From NCBI GenBank assembly GCA_018343915.1, contig JABRWF010000006.1, positions 62,001 to 126,000 on the forward strand: DNA of 64,000 bases, read 5' to 3'. A model generated the notes under the pieces. That model worked only from the letters and a program-made list of their open reading frames with translations, searched no databases and was not told the DNA's origin. This stretch comes from Agroathelia rolfsii (lineage: Eukaryota; Basidiomycota; Agaricomycetes; Amylocorticiales; Amylocorticiaceae). The translations under genes and the position numbers were made by a program. Of this stretch, positions 9,482 to 25,116 are shown one piece after another (position 1 is the stretch's first letter; each line of letters opens with the position of its first letter).

Positions 9482-10265
9482 GATGAAGGTGAGAGGATGA
9501 GAAATGACTAGGAATGATTTCTTTGTAGGATTTCATCATCCGAGTCCACTGGCATGGGAGTGAACAACGTCTCTTGGTCTCTGCTATCATCATCTGCACC
9601 CAGAACCCCCGAGTCTCTCGCACTACACCGTCACGGCAAGAGCAAACCATGCATATTAATTTTTTATCTTTATTTTTTAGTTAACTATATATCTAGAATG
9701 ACGGCAACAAATACAATACACCACCATCTTCAAATTACTCAAAGTATAACTTGAAGACTTCTATCTCATCAAGAGTTCTGTTCTTACTATCAGCTTCGGA
9801 TAGAAACGATCTGTGGTTCCTTCCTAGATTGCTCATTTCGCCATCCATCATAAACACGAATGATAATGGGCTCATTCGTCACTCCTATGGTGAATTACAC
9901 ATTGATGGCTGCTTCCCATTCCTATGGAACTCTACGCCTCCTCGTCCCTTGTTAGAATCGCATGGCTAAAATGCGCTCTATTCAATTATTGTGTGCACCA
10001 GAAATCTCACTGAACAACTCGTTGACTCGACATTCGACCTACGTTTCCTTCAGAGCACCCGCCCATTATAGGCCTATGTCTCCTCATGAGTCATGCGCTG
10101 GTGCTTACTCTTGCCTTGTCGTTATTATTATCGCTGGCTGGCCGATTTCCGGGCTTCTTCATCTCCACTCGTTTTTATATCCTTGTTTGGGCGGGAGTAA
10201 ATGAGACAAGACCAACAACGTACTCTGACCAATCTCTCATTGAACCTCTCCGAGAGTCCTCTCCC
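9482..10265. other. Divergent intergenic region TBCE / OYE 1
   Basis: 784 bp between two oppositely oriented start codons, presumably holding both promoters. It is AT-rich around 9650-9740. I could not identify a firm TATA box or a coding segment. Confidence 0.5.
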
Positions 10266-11659
<1,394 letters not shown>

Positions 11660-12008
11660 AGCTACTTAGATAACAGAACTGTCTTCTTTTTGTTTGTAAA
11701 CTCTACCTACCGATGACCAACAATCTCAATAGTTAACAATCGTCATGTATTACTATGCGATATTGTAGGTATTGTATTTAATGTGTATGCGGATGTCGGG
11801 GCTTTATAGCGCCCGTGAAATTGGATGTGCTGCATGAGCTAGGAATGTATACTAGTGGAACAATGCAAAAGGTATCAAATGTGTATATGTAGCGATGCAA
11901 CTGTTGAATGCGTCGAGTGACAATGAGGACTATCGTGCTAAAATGCAATAAAGGGAACTGTGCGATGAAAATGAGACCAAGAAAAGAAATATGGAATGAT
12001 CCCATCAA
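11660..12008. other. Convergent intergenic region
   Basis: 349 bp between the stop codons of the OYE gene and the F-box/WD40 gene. AT-rich, with no supported feature. Confidence 0.5.
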
Positions 12009-14013
12009 TTAAAACCTGATGAATGAGGTGTCCATGCCATGTGCAAAGTCCCAAATGCAAATTCGTTGGTCTTCTCCGCAAGAAACAACCTAAACATAAT
12101 CAATGAAGGTTAACAACGCGTTAACAAAGGACATTATTCGAACATACCTTGGTGCCGTCAAAAGCAATGCAGAAAATACGCCCAGAGTGACCGCCCGTGA
12201 GGTCGGCCACTAAAGCACCCGTATTACGGTCCCATACCTTGATTGTCAAGTCGTAACTCCCACTGACAACAAAGTCTTCACCAAGGGCAACACTACGCAC
12301 AAGGTCGTTATGACCTCGGGAGTCTCCGGCGGCCTCGGTAGCGGCCGGCGCAATGGCGCCGCAGAATGTACAGACAACAGGTGCAGACATAGCGGCGCGA
12401 ACCGGCTCAGCGGTGCTCCAGCTGTGGTCATGAGCTGCCTGTTGGGTGACGTCAAACAATCGGAGATGCTTGTCCGAAGATCCAGAGAGGACATGAGGGA
12501 GCCGTAGATCGATGGCTGCAATTCTGTAACTGAGATCAGAAAACTATGGGCGTCTTCATTTGAAAACAGAATCTCACCCCCTGATATGGTGGTTTTCCAG
12601 GACCCGCACTAAAGCACCAGTTTTTCCATCCCACAGCCGAATCGAACGATCACCGGATCCAGAGACGATGAGGTCCGAGTCAGCCGCCAGTGATACAGCA
12701 TTGACGGCAGCGCGATGACCATCCAAAACATGCTCCTGCTCCAAAGAAGGAAACTTGTAAGTACGTACGGTTCGATCTGGTAGCAATAAATTAATTAATC
12801 CTGATGGCCTGGGCACCGGTCAAGCAACACAGTTTACTTACCTTTAGAACACGACACGAGCCTCTGGCAATCAAAACGAACACAGAGCACACTGTCTGTA
12901 TGATCACCGATGACGCCAACTAGACGGCACTCCGCACCGTCAGCCGGCTCAAGCTCCCACACAACTACTTTGCGATCACTGCCACCCGTAGCTACATAGC
13001 CATCCGCAACTGCCAAGCTCAGCACACTGCTCTGATGTATGCCAGAGATGACTCTGAGCACCGCACCAGTGCGTAAATCCCATTCACGCACGGTGTGGTC
13101 CTTGGAACCTGTGAATAGAGTCTGCACGCCAGTTCGAGGATGGGTATAAAGAGCTAAGCAGTATATTGTAGAGGTGTGAGGACCTAAATAGGAAGGCCCG
13201 GGGAGAGCAGTAGCACGAGTTTGCAGAACAGAGACGCGGTAAGAGGAGGACAAAATACGAGAGTAAATCCGCGTATGCGAGAGATACAAGAGTTTGTAGT
13301 TGGGCGTAAGATGCTGCGACGGCTGGAGGGCTGGTAGAGAAGCGGGAGCAGAGTGACGTATTTTGAGTTCCGACCTTAGCTTGAGTCTCTGAGGGCCATA
13401 AGACATGGGCGCAGGAAAGCTGACGTCAGGAGACAATGAGGGGTAGGAAGCAGATGCATATCCTGAGTCATTGACATGGGCCGTAACAATTTCATGCCCT
13501 GTATGCATAGGTTCATCTTCGTCGTCACCCATACCCTCGTCGTCTTCGTCATCTGTCGGCTGACTTTGACTTTGAAGGACAAGATCAAGCATCCTATTTG
13601 CTGATGGTTGTTTCCACTCCCAGCCCCGCGAATGACAGAGGGACTTCCAGAGCGATGGTTCATTAGCGAGACGCTGCCACCTGTGGCATACGAGGCTACA
13701 TTCCAAGAGAGTGGGCGCAGCCAAGTGGGACAAAATAAGCAGGGCAAGTTCGTCGGGGAGCGACTAGAAGGAATGTTTGGTTGAGTGTGTGGTAATGAAT
13801 GAACACAATATTGCGGCATACTCCAACCAAATCGAACTGCAAGAGGGGCGCTATGCGACGTTGTATTCCTGCTAGACGCGACCTTGGTAGTGACGCTAAG
13901 AGCTTTAAAACAAGTTCTACAGATGACGCATTAGCAACAAACGACCACAAAAAAGTAAGGCATGGATAGTGCACCTTCACGCTCGATTTCAGAGGCCTGT
14001 TGGGAGTTCATGG
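12009..14013 (-). CDS. F-box and WD40-repeat protein
   Basis: Starts MNSQQASEIERE at 14013. Small first exons lead to an F-box (SLPDELALLILSHLA, then CSLVCHRWQRLA and EPSLWKSLC). An acidic low-complexity stretch (DDEDDEGMGDDEDE) follows, and then WD40 repeats such as LFTGSKDHTVREWDLRTG, VATGGSDRKVVVWELE, IVSGSGDRSIRLWDGKTG and VVSGSYDLTIKVWDRNTG. The last small exon (12009 to about 12090) completes a repeat with CGEDQRICIWDF. The total is about 570 residues. F-box proteins of this type recruit substrates to SCF ubiquitin ligases, with the WD40 propeller as substrate reader. It is distinct from the larger CDC4-like gene at 45216, and its substrate cannot be told from sequence. Confidence 0.85.
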
Positions 14014-14285
14014 TCAAGGAAAGATGGGGAGAGCTGATGCTTGCCCCAGCATCGTTGTGGTGACTGAGCTCGCCGTGATTGGCCAGCGGAGTCTCAAATA
14101 GCTCAAAGAGACGATGACTACAAATATGATCAAATAATAAACAAAAATCATGATCGTTCTCAGGTCGTTGCTGTGTAACGGACTCGGCAAATCACCGTGA
14201 TGGCATTTAAAAAATCACAATCTATTTGATACAATTATTAAATATCAGATATAGTGTACATCCTGTGAAGGGAGGTTTATTGTCT

Positions 14286-15648
<1,363 letters not shown>

Positions 15649-16384
15649 GGCCTTGCAATTAGACTTGCCAAATGTTAATGAGAGTGTGTTGGTGAAGCTT
15701 TTCTAGGCTCAGATCCTGTGGGATATATGGGTGCTTGGAGCACGCTGCGTAACCCATTACTGCTTTATAAGATTGCGAGAAGGGGTCGACAAGCTCTGGC
15801 CCCAGCAGAAAAGTTATTTCTGGACAGTTCTACGTAGACGCTTAGTCACCCTCCTCTTTACAGAGCGGATTGTTGATCACTCGATTGATGGTGTTCGCTA
15901 AGATACTGCTTCATATGACTTACAAATCCATGAAGGAGTTGAAGCTTGATGACTACTGGCATGCCGGTATTCCGGTGGTCAGTTACCCGGAACGAACCAT
16001 AGTAGATGGTCGATGATGCATGACTGATCAAATGACGCACTCCGCCGGTAACAGCAATTCGGAATTTCTATTCCTTATCTTTTGTCAATTGGTGGCAATT
16101 CATTGTTACATTCTACTCCAAGCTGATGCGATCGACACATTCAGCCGCAGCGCAACAAAGATTAAGGCTACAAAATTACAACCCACTAGATATACATAGA
16201 TGAAGCGATACCAAATGTCCAGGATAGAAACCCTCAGGTGACAGTGATGAAGATAATGTAACAGTCATGGAAAGAATGGAAAGGGAAGTAACAATGTCCG
16301 TGTCCGTAGCGATGTGGATACTATGCATCAACGTAACAAATCATGAAAGTAGACAAAGGGCCATAAGTTTACGCATTAAAAAGT
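15649..16384. other. Intergenic region upstream of OYE 2
   Basis: Contains the OYE 2 promoter and the 3' flank of the membrane protein gene on the same strand. No gene is supported. Confidence 0.5.
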
Positions 16385-17549
16385 TCAAATAGCCGTTGAG
16401 CTAGACTTGAACATAGGCGGCTGGTGAGCATGCGACGTTGACTCCGATCGTTGAGATTCTGCGCGAGAGATAGGACGAGAGTGATGCTCGATCTCCTCAT
16501 CTTCTGTCTCCAAAGATGAACGATGGGAGGAATGCCTGCTACCAGCACTAGGGGGACGAGCCGCATAGCGAGGGAGCGATTCAACTGGCTTGGTCAGAAT
16601 GAAACCTGTCAAGCAATTAGATTAACAAAAGGAGTAAACAAGCATATTTTGCGCTTACCTTTCAAGCCCGCTGCCTTTTCACCTTGACGACCAAAGCCGT
16701 AACCAGCATACTTCTCATTCCACGTACCAAACTCAGCCGCCTTCTCATCAGCAGAAGTCGTGCCGGTGTAGTTGGTCTTCATGAACGAGGGCAAAGAAGA
16801 GGGACCGGTTGCCTGGGGTATATCCTGGAAGACAGACTTCTTGTCCTCTTTCCACGAGCTGATGGAGCGATAGTTCTTGGCTTTCTCGCGGAATAAAAGG
16901 CCAAGCAGGATATTGACACAGCCCAGAGAGAAAAGGAACATGGCAGAGACAAGAGCAAAATCATCAACATGATGGGACAGGACATTTGCGGCAATTCTGA
17001 AATGATATAACATGTCAAAGCCCAATCGGTTACTGTCACGAATAACATTGTCCTCACAAGCATTCAATGATACCCATTGCACCAAGACCATAAGATGGAC
17101 CAATGATGGGCACAAATCGCTCGAAGAATGAACCAAGTATATCGAGTTCGGAGAGAGCCAAGATGATGAGTAGGCAGATGACAAGGACACGGCTCAGAAC
17201 GGCCCAGAAGATGCCACCAGCTTGATTGGGTACGGTGCTATTACTGTAGTGACGAACAAATGGATCAGTGAAATGTTACGACTAGCCTTGCCTCATGACA
17301 TACGGAATATAGTCACACTCAAGAGCCTGCGAAGTCAAATTACCCGCTTGCTTTCCGGACACGAAATCGTTGTACGCTTCAACATCCTTGACCATGGTAA
17401 AGATGCTACTGGAGAAGACCAATATCAAGGCAACAAGGCTGAGCGCCCGGAAGATGTTAAGCCCGATGAATTTATCTGAATCCAAATTCAGTTGGGTCAC
17501 GTAAACGGGATGATGAAGACAGGTAGGACCCACAGGTGCGCATGTTCAT
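16385..17549 (-). CDS. Multi-pass membrane protein, DUF7598-like
   Basis: A tiny first exon (MNMRTY, from 17549) splices over a 50-nt intron to KFIGLNIFRALSLVALILVF, the first membrane helix. Further hydrophobic segments are GGIFWAVLSRVLVICLLIIL, a FVPIIGPSYGLGAMGI stretch and DDFALVSAMFLFSLGCVN / ILLGLLF, giving about four helices. The C-terminal half is polar and serine-rich (SRHSSHRSSLETEDEE, SRAESQRSES), probably cytosolic. It is about 310 residues. The arrangement resembles a basidiomycete family I recall as DUF7598, function unknown; that recollection is not checked. The product is presumably in a cellular membrane, and no catalytic motif is visible. Confidence 0.7.
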
Positions 17550-18515
17550 AACCATTTTGAAGTATTCAAGAACAGAAACCGATTGAAGAAGTCGTTGAAA
17601 GTAAAGATATTATGCACGGCACAGAAGGTATGATAAGACAGTCAAAGAGAAAAAGGCGACCCAGCACCCAGAAGAATGTGAAGGACAGAAGGTGAAAGAG
17701 ACAGGTAAAACCCAAAAGGCCGAGAAGAAATGGTGAGGGGCCCAGGCAGTGGCACCTGGGTCTTTATAGTCTTCATACTGGCGTTGTCACCATGAGATCC
17801 TATTGTCTTGAGCAAGCATTTGTGTCCAGTTTGGGAAGCAATTGTTCATTGTCTATCGGGAATTGAATTCTTCGGATGCACGGTCAAAATGCGGCCTAGC
17901 GCGCTCGAGCAATGGTATTGTCATGCAACCTTGTATTATTTTGCTTCCACGGAGGATGTAAAAGTATCACTGTCGTAAGATGCAAAATGGCCTCAGCGAA
18001 AGCATCATGATGAGAGCAGCTTGCAAGAGGGACTAAAATATGAGGCCACAGTGTGAAGTGTGATCAGGACAGGTAAGAGTCCGTCATGGGCAAATCACAA
18101 TTACGTAAACTAATTAACTTGACACTGTCAAGTTGACAACGGCAACAAAATCATAGTCCAAATGCTGATATTTACTATACTTTTTTTATCATTATTAAAG
18201 GGATTATTTGAGCAAAAGCTAACCATGCTTCCTGGCTGAGAATGATGAATGTGCAAAATCTCGGAGGGATTGTAAAGATAACTATATGTATACGTGTTGC
18301 AAAAAGTAGAAGTCTAGAGAAAGTCCAGAAACGTTATAAGTGAATGTCCATGACACAGTAAAAGTCGAATGCGCAATATAAGAATAACAAAGGAAAGTGG
18401 ACGCCAGTTTCGTGAAGTAGACGGAAGAAAGTTGAAAATGAAGGATGAGATAAAGACCTAGTAATGATAAGAGAACGAATGTTGGATTTTCCAAGTGTGA
18501 TATGTATGAAGACAG
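17550..18515. other. Intergenic region
   Basis: 966 bp holding the promoter of the membrane protein gene and the 3' flank of the mucin-like gene. AT-rich in 18110-18500. No gene is supported. Confidence 0.5.
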
Positions 18516-19970
18516 CTATGATCTTTCAGCACCATCGGGGGAGACCTTGCGAGCCGACATTGATGAGCGTACACTCGCCGTAGGAGACCCTGGATTGACA
18601 AGGTGGAGTGCAATATGATGGCGCAGACTTGTTGGACTACCATCTCCTTCAGTCTCGCGACGAGCATGCTCGGGTCCTTCTTCTAAGTCGAAGATAAGCG
18701 GCTCTGGCTTACGGCGATCAATAGGAGGCGGAGATGTAGATTGACCACGTGCTCCTAGGGTCATCAGCGGTTGTGTTGATCCAGCCGTCGAAGCTCGTGA
18801 TATAGTCGGACTGGTAGCCCCAGTATGGCCATGAGACGACGGAGGAGCAGAAAGGTATATTTCAGAAGGTGTATGGTCATGGCCATGGGAATGACTGGAC
18901 GGTGGTGGTGCCACGTGCCCAACTAACCCGTATTGATACGGTTTCGGTTCAGTTTCTTCCAGTAAATCGACCCTACGGCTGCGTCGCTGCCTTGATTGAT
19001 CATCATCCGTTGGAATAGCGAGATCCTTCTCAAAAAAGTCGTCAAAATCGGGCTTGCGTCTTAAAAAGAACCAAAGTGCAGATATAATAGCGACGAGACC
19101 AATGACACCGCCTATAGCACCGCCAATGACAGGGCCAAGGTGACTAGAATTATCGTCCGACGTACTATTGCCACTCTGCATAACGGGCATGGTGGTCGGT
19201 ACATAAATGACGGAAGCCGGGAGAGTTGAAGTGCCTGTGACAGTTAGGTAGACAATACTACCATCTCCCATCGTGCTAGATGATAAAGTGGTAAATGTTG
19301 TAGGCGGTGGTGTTGTAGTCGAAGCAATGAAGCTGGTGGTAGAAGAACCTGCTGCCTTGCCCGTCGCATCAGTTGTGAACGAAGTGGTTGATGTAGTTGA
19401 TGTCGAAGTAGATGTCGAAGTAGATGTCGACTGAGTGGAAGACGATGTTGTAGAGGTTGAAGTTGTAGTAGATGAGGAAGACGAGGTAGATGTAGATGTA
19501 GATGTCGTACTGCTAGTTTGGCTAGAGGCACACGACGTCGAGAACAGGGTAGCTGTGGCTTGGACAGTCGTTATAGGAACTGTGACAGTAACCGGGACAT
19601 CAATCGTTTTTACGCCACCAGCTGCATAGGATTATTAGTAGATGGCTCGTGAAAAGGCATATACAGAAAAGGTATACGAGCGCCATAAACCACGGCTGGT
19701 CCCATATGTACCAGTTTCCCGGGGGATGTGCTTGCTTTATTATGTAGAGGCAATTAATTGACACTCACAACTGATAGTGCTTGTGCTCGTCACCGGTGTG
19801 GATGATAAGCAAAGACTGAGCACGCCTGAACCAGTTGCTGCGCACGCGGAGGAAACGATTGTCGTGACAGATGGTTGGACCGTCTGTATACTCTGTGACG
19901 AGCTTACAGACGAGCTCTGTGTGGTGACAGTAGCATAAAGCGTCGATGTCGGAATCTCGGTGCAGGACAT
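18516..19970 (-). CDS. Mucin-like Ser/Thr-rich single-pass membrane protein
   Basis: A Thr/Ser-rich ectodomain (TSTSTSTSSSSSTTTSTS and similar runs near 19380-19510) is followed by one membrane helix (GPVIGGAIGGVIGLVAIISA, LWFFLRRK). The cytosolic tail is about 170 residues and carries PPSSHSHGHDH and RKVSPDGAERS-type segments. One intron near 19632-19768 is supported by frame (TSTIS then GGVKTIDVPV). The architecture is that of fungal wall-stress or mucin-type sensors (WSC/Mid2/Msb2-like in shape only). The ATG at 19970 lacks a signal peptide. In-frame codons just upstream (LSTLLAPHLASSSALSS) look like a signal-peptide end, so the true start is probably in an earlier exon I could not place. 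Confidence 0.65.
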
Positions 19971-22900
19971 TTCTCGGGACGAAAGAGCGGAGGATGATGC
20001 AAGATGCGGTGCAAGGAGTGTTGAAAGAGAAACTCAGGCGTCGTTACGGAGACCTTCAAGCAGTTGGCTACAGCGAAAGTAGGGGTCTTTGAGCACCGAA
20101 ACGAGCCTGCTCGCCGTATGGGCGTGCGGTTCAGGTGTGGTTCAAGGGCAAAAGGTGCTGCACGGCGACTTGAACGCCGCTTGGGATGAGGCAATGCCTG
20201 TCTTCCGGAAGTAAACGATGTGTTTCTTGACTTCGACCATCACGCTGACTCCTGCTGGTCTGAGTGGCCTCAGTCATTTTGGCATCCTGCATTAACTGGA
20301 CTTCTCGATCAGGATGGTTTGAGGACTGAGGATGTTTGAGTGTCAATGCCAACATGCAGGATGGTCCCTATGGTAGCAAATATGACCGGTGCGACACAAT
20401 TGCCTTCATTATCCCGTCTTAAATTAATTATCATCATAGACACTCTCGCGAATCAAACAGATCAAATATTTTCGATTTGGGACATACCTACCGTATTAAC
20501 GTGTACATCTGAGCCGTGACAAGAGCCGCACACAACATGTATTCTCACAACTCGGGAAACCCTCGGTCGATACAGTATTTTTACAGGGCTATTTATGTAT
20601 TTTAATTCAGCACCAGTGAATACAAGTTTCGCAATATCAAGTATTCCGAGTTGATATGATTTGTCACGTGCATCACAGACCAAAGAGAATTCCGGCGACA
20701 GGTGCGCCATGATAAGTAAATAAAAACTGAATTCGCACATTACGCAGCGCCTGCTTTTCAATACGCCAATACGCCACAATAACATGCCGTATGCTGTTGA
20801 TGTGATTTTCATCTCTCCAGTGATGCCTTCTGGGGTTATCATCGTCTAACTCACATGGTTTTACGGACAATAGGTACTGCATTACAATGTTTCGTTGAAC
20901 AAGCGAACCATCACAGTCATGGTCCGGCTTTAGTTCAGCTGCTTATTGAGCTGATATCTGGAATTCTAAGCAGAGGATTATAAATAAATAAAAGTTACCA
21001 CATTCAACTAGAGGGTAAATTGCCTTAATTGCATTCAGATTTTCCCAAATCAATAAATAAAAAGCAATTATCAACTAACATCAAGTTTTTATTATTATTT
21101 AGGTACAGCTTGCCGTCATCGTAGCACGGCTGTCTTTCTCCCCCGATCTGAACGTTGCTGGATAAAGCCTACGTCAATCAAACCTACAAACCGCGTTGTT
21201 ATGTTTTTTTTTCTCTTACTCCTGCCCTTGTGCCTTACCTTTGATGACCCATTTTGGCGTCGGCGAACATTGTCTCGATTTGTTCGGAGTGTAAGGAACA
21301 CCCAACACCAGCATGGTTAATCCTCAGATTAACATATGCACATTCTATCCTTGGCAACACGACCCAGCACAGACAACCACGGACCGACTATTGATCATAA
21401 ACGGCCCTATACCCTGACAGGCAAGGCACGCCAGGACATCACGGACAGAGATAAAGAGCGCGCACTCTCAAAACACTCCGACCGCAGCGCAGAACGCGGA
21501 TATCCCTCATCGGTGCGCAGACTTGCGCGATGGACCTTGCGAGTTAGTCGGAAGCTCATTATGTATGTCGACTCTGTCTTAAACTTGATTTTCTTACATT
21601 CGCTACACGTTTTGCGTACTCGTTGTGGCTACGAGCCTGAGGAACCGATTGCATTCCAACCACATCCTAAAATGTCAATAGGACAAGGCATGCAGGAATT
21701 CTAAAACGTGTATCACAATTGGAGCTATCAAAAAATTCAGTCCAGCTTGTATATTAAATACTAATTGTAGTCATTTACAGCAAGGATCCTGAAATTCGTT
21801 AATTGTATGACGCCTGAACGTAGTGCTTTGCGACATAGCCACTGCCTTAAAGGAGCTCCTATTTGACCGGGAATATCCGTATGGCAGGCACACAGTGAGC
21901 ACAGCCACCGGCGAGGGCTGCTTCCTCGGCGCTCATTTGGGCTGCTCCATCCCGTGACGGTCAAGCCGTAGGCATCGACTCATGATGCATGATCACTGGA
22001 CGACAGATCACCCAGCGCTAACTTCGTCTGTGGTGGATACTCCACTTACCCACATCGCGCAAGTGGGATATACTCGGTGCAAAGTGGGATTCCAAGATGT
22101 GCCATGTGGGCGAATTGAAATAAATAATTGACCCACCAATTGCCGGGCTTTATCTCAGTGATAGAAGACTAGTAACTCAAGTTCTTCACATATCACGAGG
22201 GTTCTCGTGCTCACATAACCACCGCAAATAGATTGTGAATAGGAAAGAAAACCATGAGAGATGTTTTGCGATAAAATATTTTCCAACAAGACTAGAAGAG
22301 TAGATAGAAGATTGGCAAAAAAAAAATTGCAACAAGACGGCTTCGATTCTCCTGCCGCGGGGCCACTGGCACAGCTGTTGAGTCCACAGCTCTATTTATG
22401 GGCGCCGCGGCAGATGTGAAGAATGTTGGTCGTTTATTATCTCAGAGCACACATATCATACATGTATTTCATTAGGATTCCGGCGCAGAGACCGCATTGT
22501 AGCAGACACGTATCGGGCTCTATACTATACAGTACAGTCCGAGGTGCTACTGCAAACAGCTGTATAGAAACGTGGGTCGGCTCCCCCTATTCTCTCCTCT
22601 TCCGACGGAGGACCGTAGGAAGAGCAGGCCAACGGCGGACAGAGAGAAAGGAAGCCGGCTCTTGCCCCAAGGCGCTCACATTCGTCCCGGAAAGATGCTG
22701 GCTCACGCAATCCACAACACGTACAAAAGCTGTATGCAGAAAATCCACCGGGACGGGACGACGAGGTTTTTTTTTAACACGAAGTGCTTTTCCGCTGCCA
22801 TCGTAATTGATCTTATCATCATCATTTTCTTTAATGTCAAACAAGCACAGCTCATTTATTCACAACGACAGTTTTTCACTTTTTCATGTTATACTATGAA

Positions 22901-25116
22901 GCCAAATCCGATTGTGAGTACTAAATAAATATCCTGCCCTATCCCCCCGATGCAATACAATCCTGATTGTACCGGATCCGCGTGCAAACTTGAGAAGTAA
23001 TCATAAATTTGTTGTTATAAAGTGACAGCCCCATAACAAGCCAGTGCAGCGCTTGCAATATAGATTTTATTTGACGCACGTATGCTCGATGGCCAACGAG
23101 GATCACACGTGCGCTGGTAGGAACCATATCTCGACTCTATCCAGATCTGACTAGGGTCTCATGCTTGGGTCCGCACGCACCTCACGACTAGGGTGGAAAT
23201 GTTGAGTGAATGCGCGCCTGTGCCGAGCAATGTTTTACCAGCCCGCTGTACTAAAATGTTATCATGGGGTGCTGAACTGCCATCATCCAAGAAACCAAGA
23301 ATATCAATACGTAAAGAAGCATTAATAGTGGCCAAGACCCAAGCACTTTGGCTATCCATATCTCATACCGACAGAAACGGGCTCAAGCTTCTCGGACTCA
23401 GAGACGACAGAAACAGTGGACTGGGTCGCAGCCGCAATTCGAATTGCTGACTTCGGCCATTCGGGCAACTGCGGGCTCAGCTGCCTCCTAAAGCCTCCTA
23501 AGGAACGCGGATTGGGTGAAGAACAGCTCCGATCCCATTCATGCGTGTGGCCTGCCGGGTTTACTCCGACTCGAGGATTCGACGCTGACTACGCACGATT
23601 TATGCATGGCATCATCGTTGATTAGAATCGGCCCCGCTCTCCTCCTCCGGCCAAACTGGCACACGATTCAGGGCATCATACTCGTCATCATCAATATACT
23701 CATCATCACACGCTCTCGCATCCTGTCAGTAACCACGTATAACGGTGCTAGGCACATGATCTGTTCTGTATTATAACACTCATCCACCCATCATCGTCAT
23801 CATTTATCATCGAAATCGACGGGTGAGCGGCATGGGCCTGTTGTCGTGTTGTTTCACGGTGTGGTACATGTGTGCTTGCTGCCGTTCGTCGCCGGACAGG
23901 GATACTGCCTGCCTGTGGGGCGCTGGCGGCGATACAAAGGCGTCTGGGTAGCATAGTTCATTGTCGAACCGGTGTACATGAATGACTAGAATATTACTCC
24001 AAAGAAGTGACTTTTATCATCATGTGCCGCAAAAAAAAAAAACAGACCATCGGTGTTATATGAATATACGTTTCGTGTGCCTGAAGGGGCTAAGTGGACC
24101 AGCATCACTGATGGTACATGTACGCTGTTGCCTAGTAGGCGGACGCAGGAACGAGAGTTCAGCGCTCATCACAGGAGATCAAAAATGCGATGCCAATTTT
24201 ACGGTTGAATGGTAAGCTAAGCAAGCTCCGGATGTACTAGTGGATCCAGAGAGAGCCTGAGCGGGGGGCAAGGTTGAGGCGGATTATCCGAATCGTTACG
24301 GCGTCAACGGAACAAGGAAAAAAAAAAGAAAGAAAAACACACACGTATGATGTACGGCCGGCGGTGGTGGATCACCATGGAAGAAGTGAGTCTTACGATG
24401 TGATGTGTTTGTGTGTTATGACTCATTGGGGGGAAATTTTGTTCAGAGAAAAAATGAATGACACCATTCCAATCCACTTTGCTGCGCGTCGGTGGGTTTG
24501 CCAGCGTGGTTTTGAGGCACACAGACACAGCTCCATTGACTTGATGCATACACGTAGCTTCAGCGCAGCAACACATTAGCCACGTCTATTTTTCGCATTC
24601 TCGTCTTGAGCTTACACACACTCCTCAATGTTATTATTATCTGTCTTGTTCTTACTTGTCCATCACACAAATATAAACTTTGTTTTGAAATCTTTTTGTC
24701 ATTTTTGATTATATAGTAAAGCGATGCTAGTCAGGATCGTCATGAGACGATGAATAGTAGAGATGACAAAAGAAATCGAAGGCTACTAGTAGTACACATA
24801 AGTTGAGCTGTAGAGTAGTATAATCACAAAACAGAGAGACGAGAGAGATAGAGAGACTGCGAGAGACAATAGTGAGTGTGGGATGATGCAAATGCGTCAT
24901 TGGCGGTGTTCTAAAAAGAACTATATGCAGTGTGGAGAGAAGACGAAGGGAATAAGATTAAAGCATGATAGATGAGAGAGACGAATGAGAAATGAGAGTG
25001 GGGAGCCGCTACTAAAATGATGTGGGCTGCAAATGTTGAGACGAGAATAGACGAACATAAAAATAAATCTGAGAAGAAAGAAAAGAAAGAAAAAAGAAAG
25101 AAAGAAAGAAAAAAAA
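19971..25116. other. Gene-poor region, 5.1 kb
   Basis: No confident gene. A few frames of 60-126 codons occur (for example 20462-20842 minus, 21336-21704 plus, 22423-22806 plus), but they lack recognisable motifs and intron support. A candidate coding remnant is noted separately near 23160-23610. The region contains AT-rich blocks (20940-21110), a purine-rich tract near 24790-24870 and a GAAA-rich tract at 25070-25120. No tRNA B-box-like sequence was noticed. Confidence 0.45.
23162..23610 (-). pseudogene. Possible unannotated exons or coding remnant
   Basis: On the minus strand a frame of about 75 codons without a start (containing GVNPAGHTHEWDRS, LPEWPKSAIRIAAATQS and VVSESEKLEPVSV) runs to a GTATGA donor-like site near 23370. 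Immediately after, a second frame starts at 23359 (MDSQSAWVLATINAS) and runs to GTGAHSLNISTLVV. The second part faintly recalls the beta-rich ectodomains of small fungal membrane proteins (DG...GxHxL pattern). I cannot join the two with confidence. It may be a relic. Confidence 0.2.

Noticed and set aside
7412..9511. Plus-strand frames over TBCE
   Set aside because: Antisense shadows. The minus strand carries CAP-Gly, LRR and ubiquitin-like motifs in order.
20462..20842. 126-codon minus frame (MITPEGITGEMKITSTAYG...)
   Set aside because: Lies in AT-rich intergenic sequence, with no recognisable motif, no splice partners and no signal peptide. Possible by chance.
21336..21704. 122-codon plus frame
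   Set aside because: Composition irregular, no motif; not supported as a gene.
22423..22928. Overlapping plus and minus frames near 22.6 kb
   Set aside because: Several frames are open at once in GC-richer DNA, which argues for chance. No LTR or transposase signature found.
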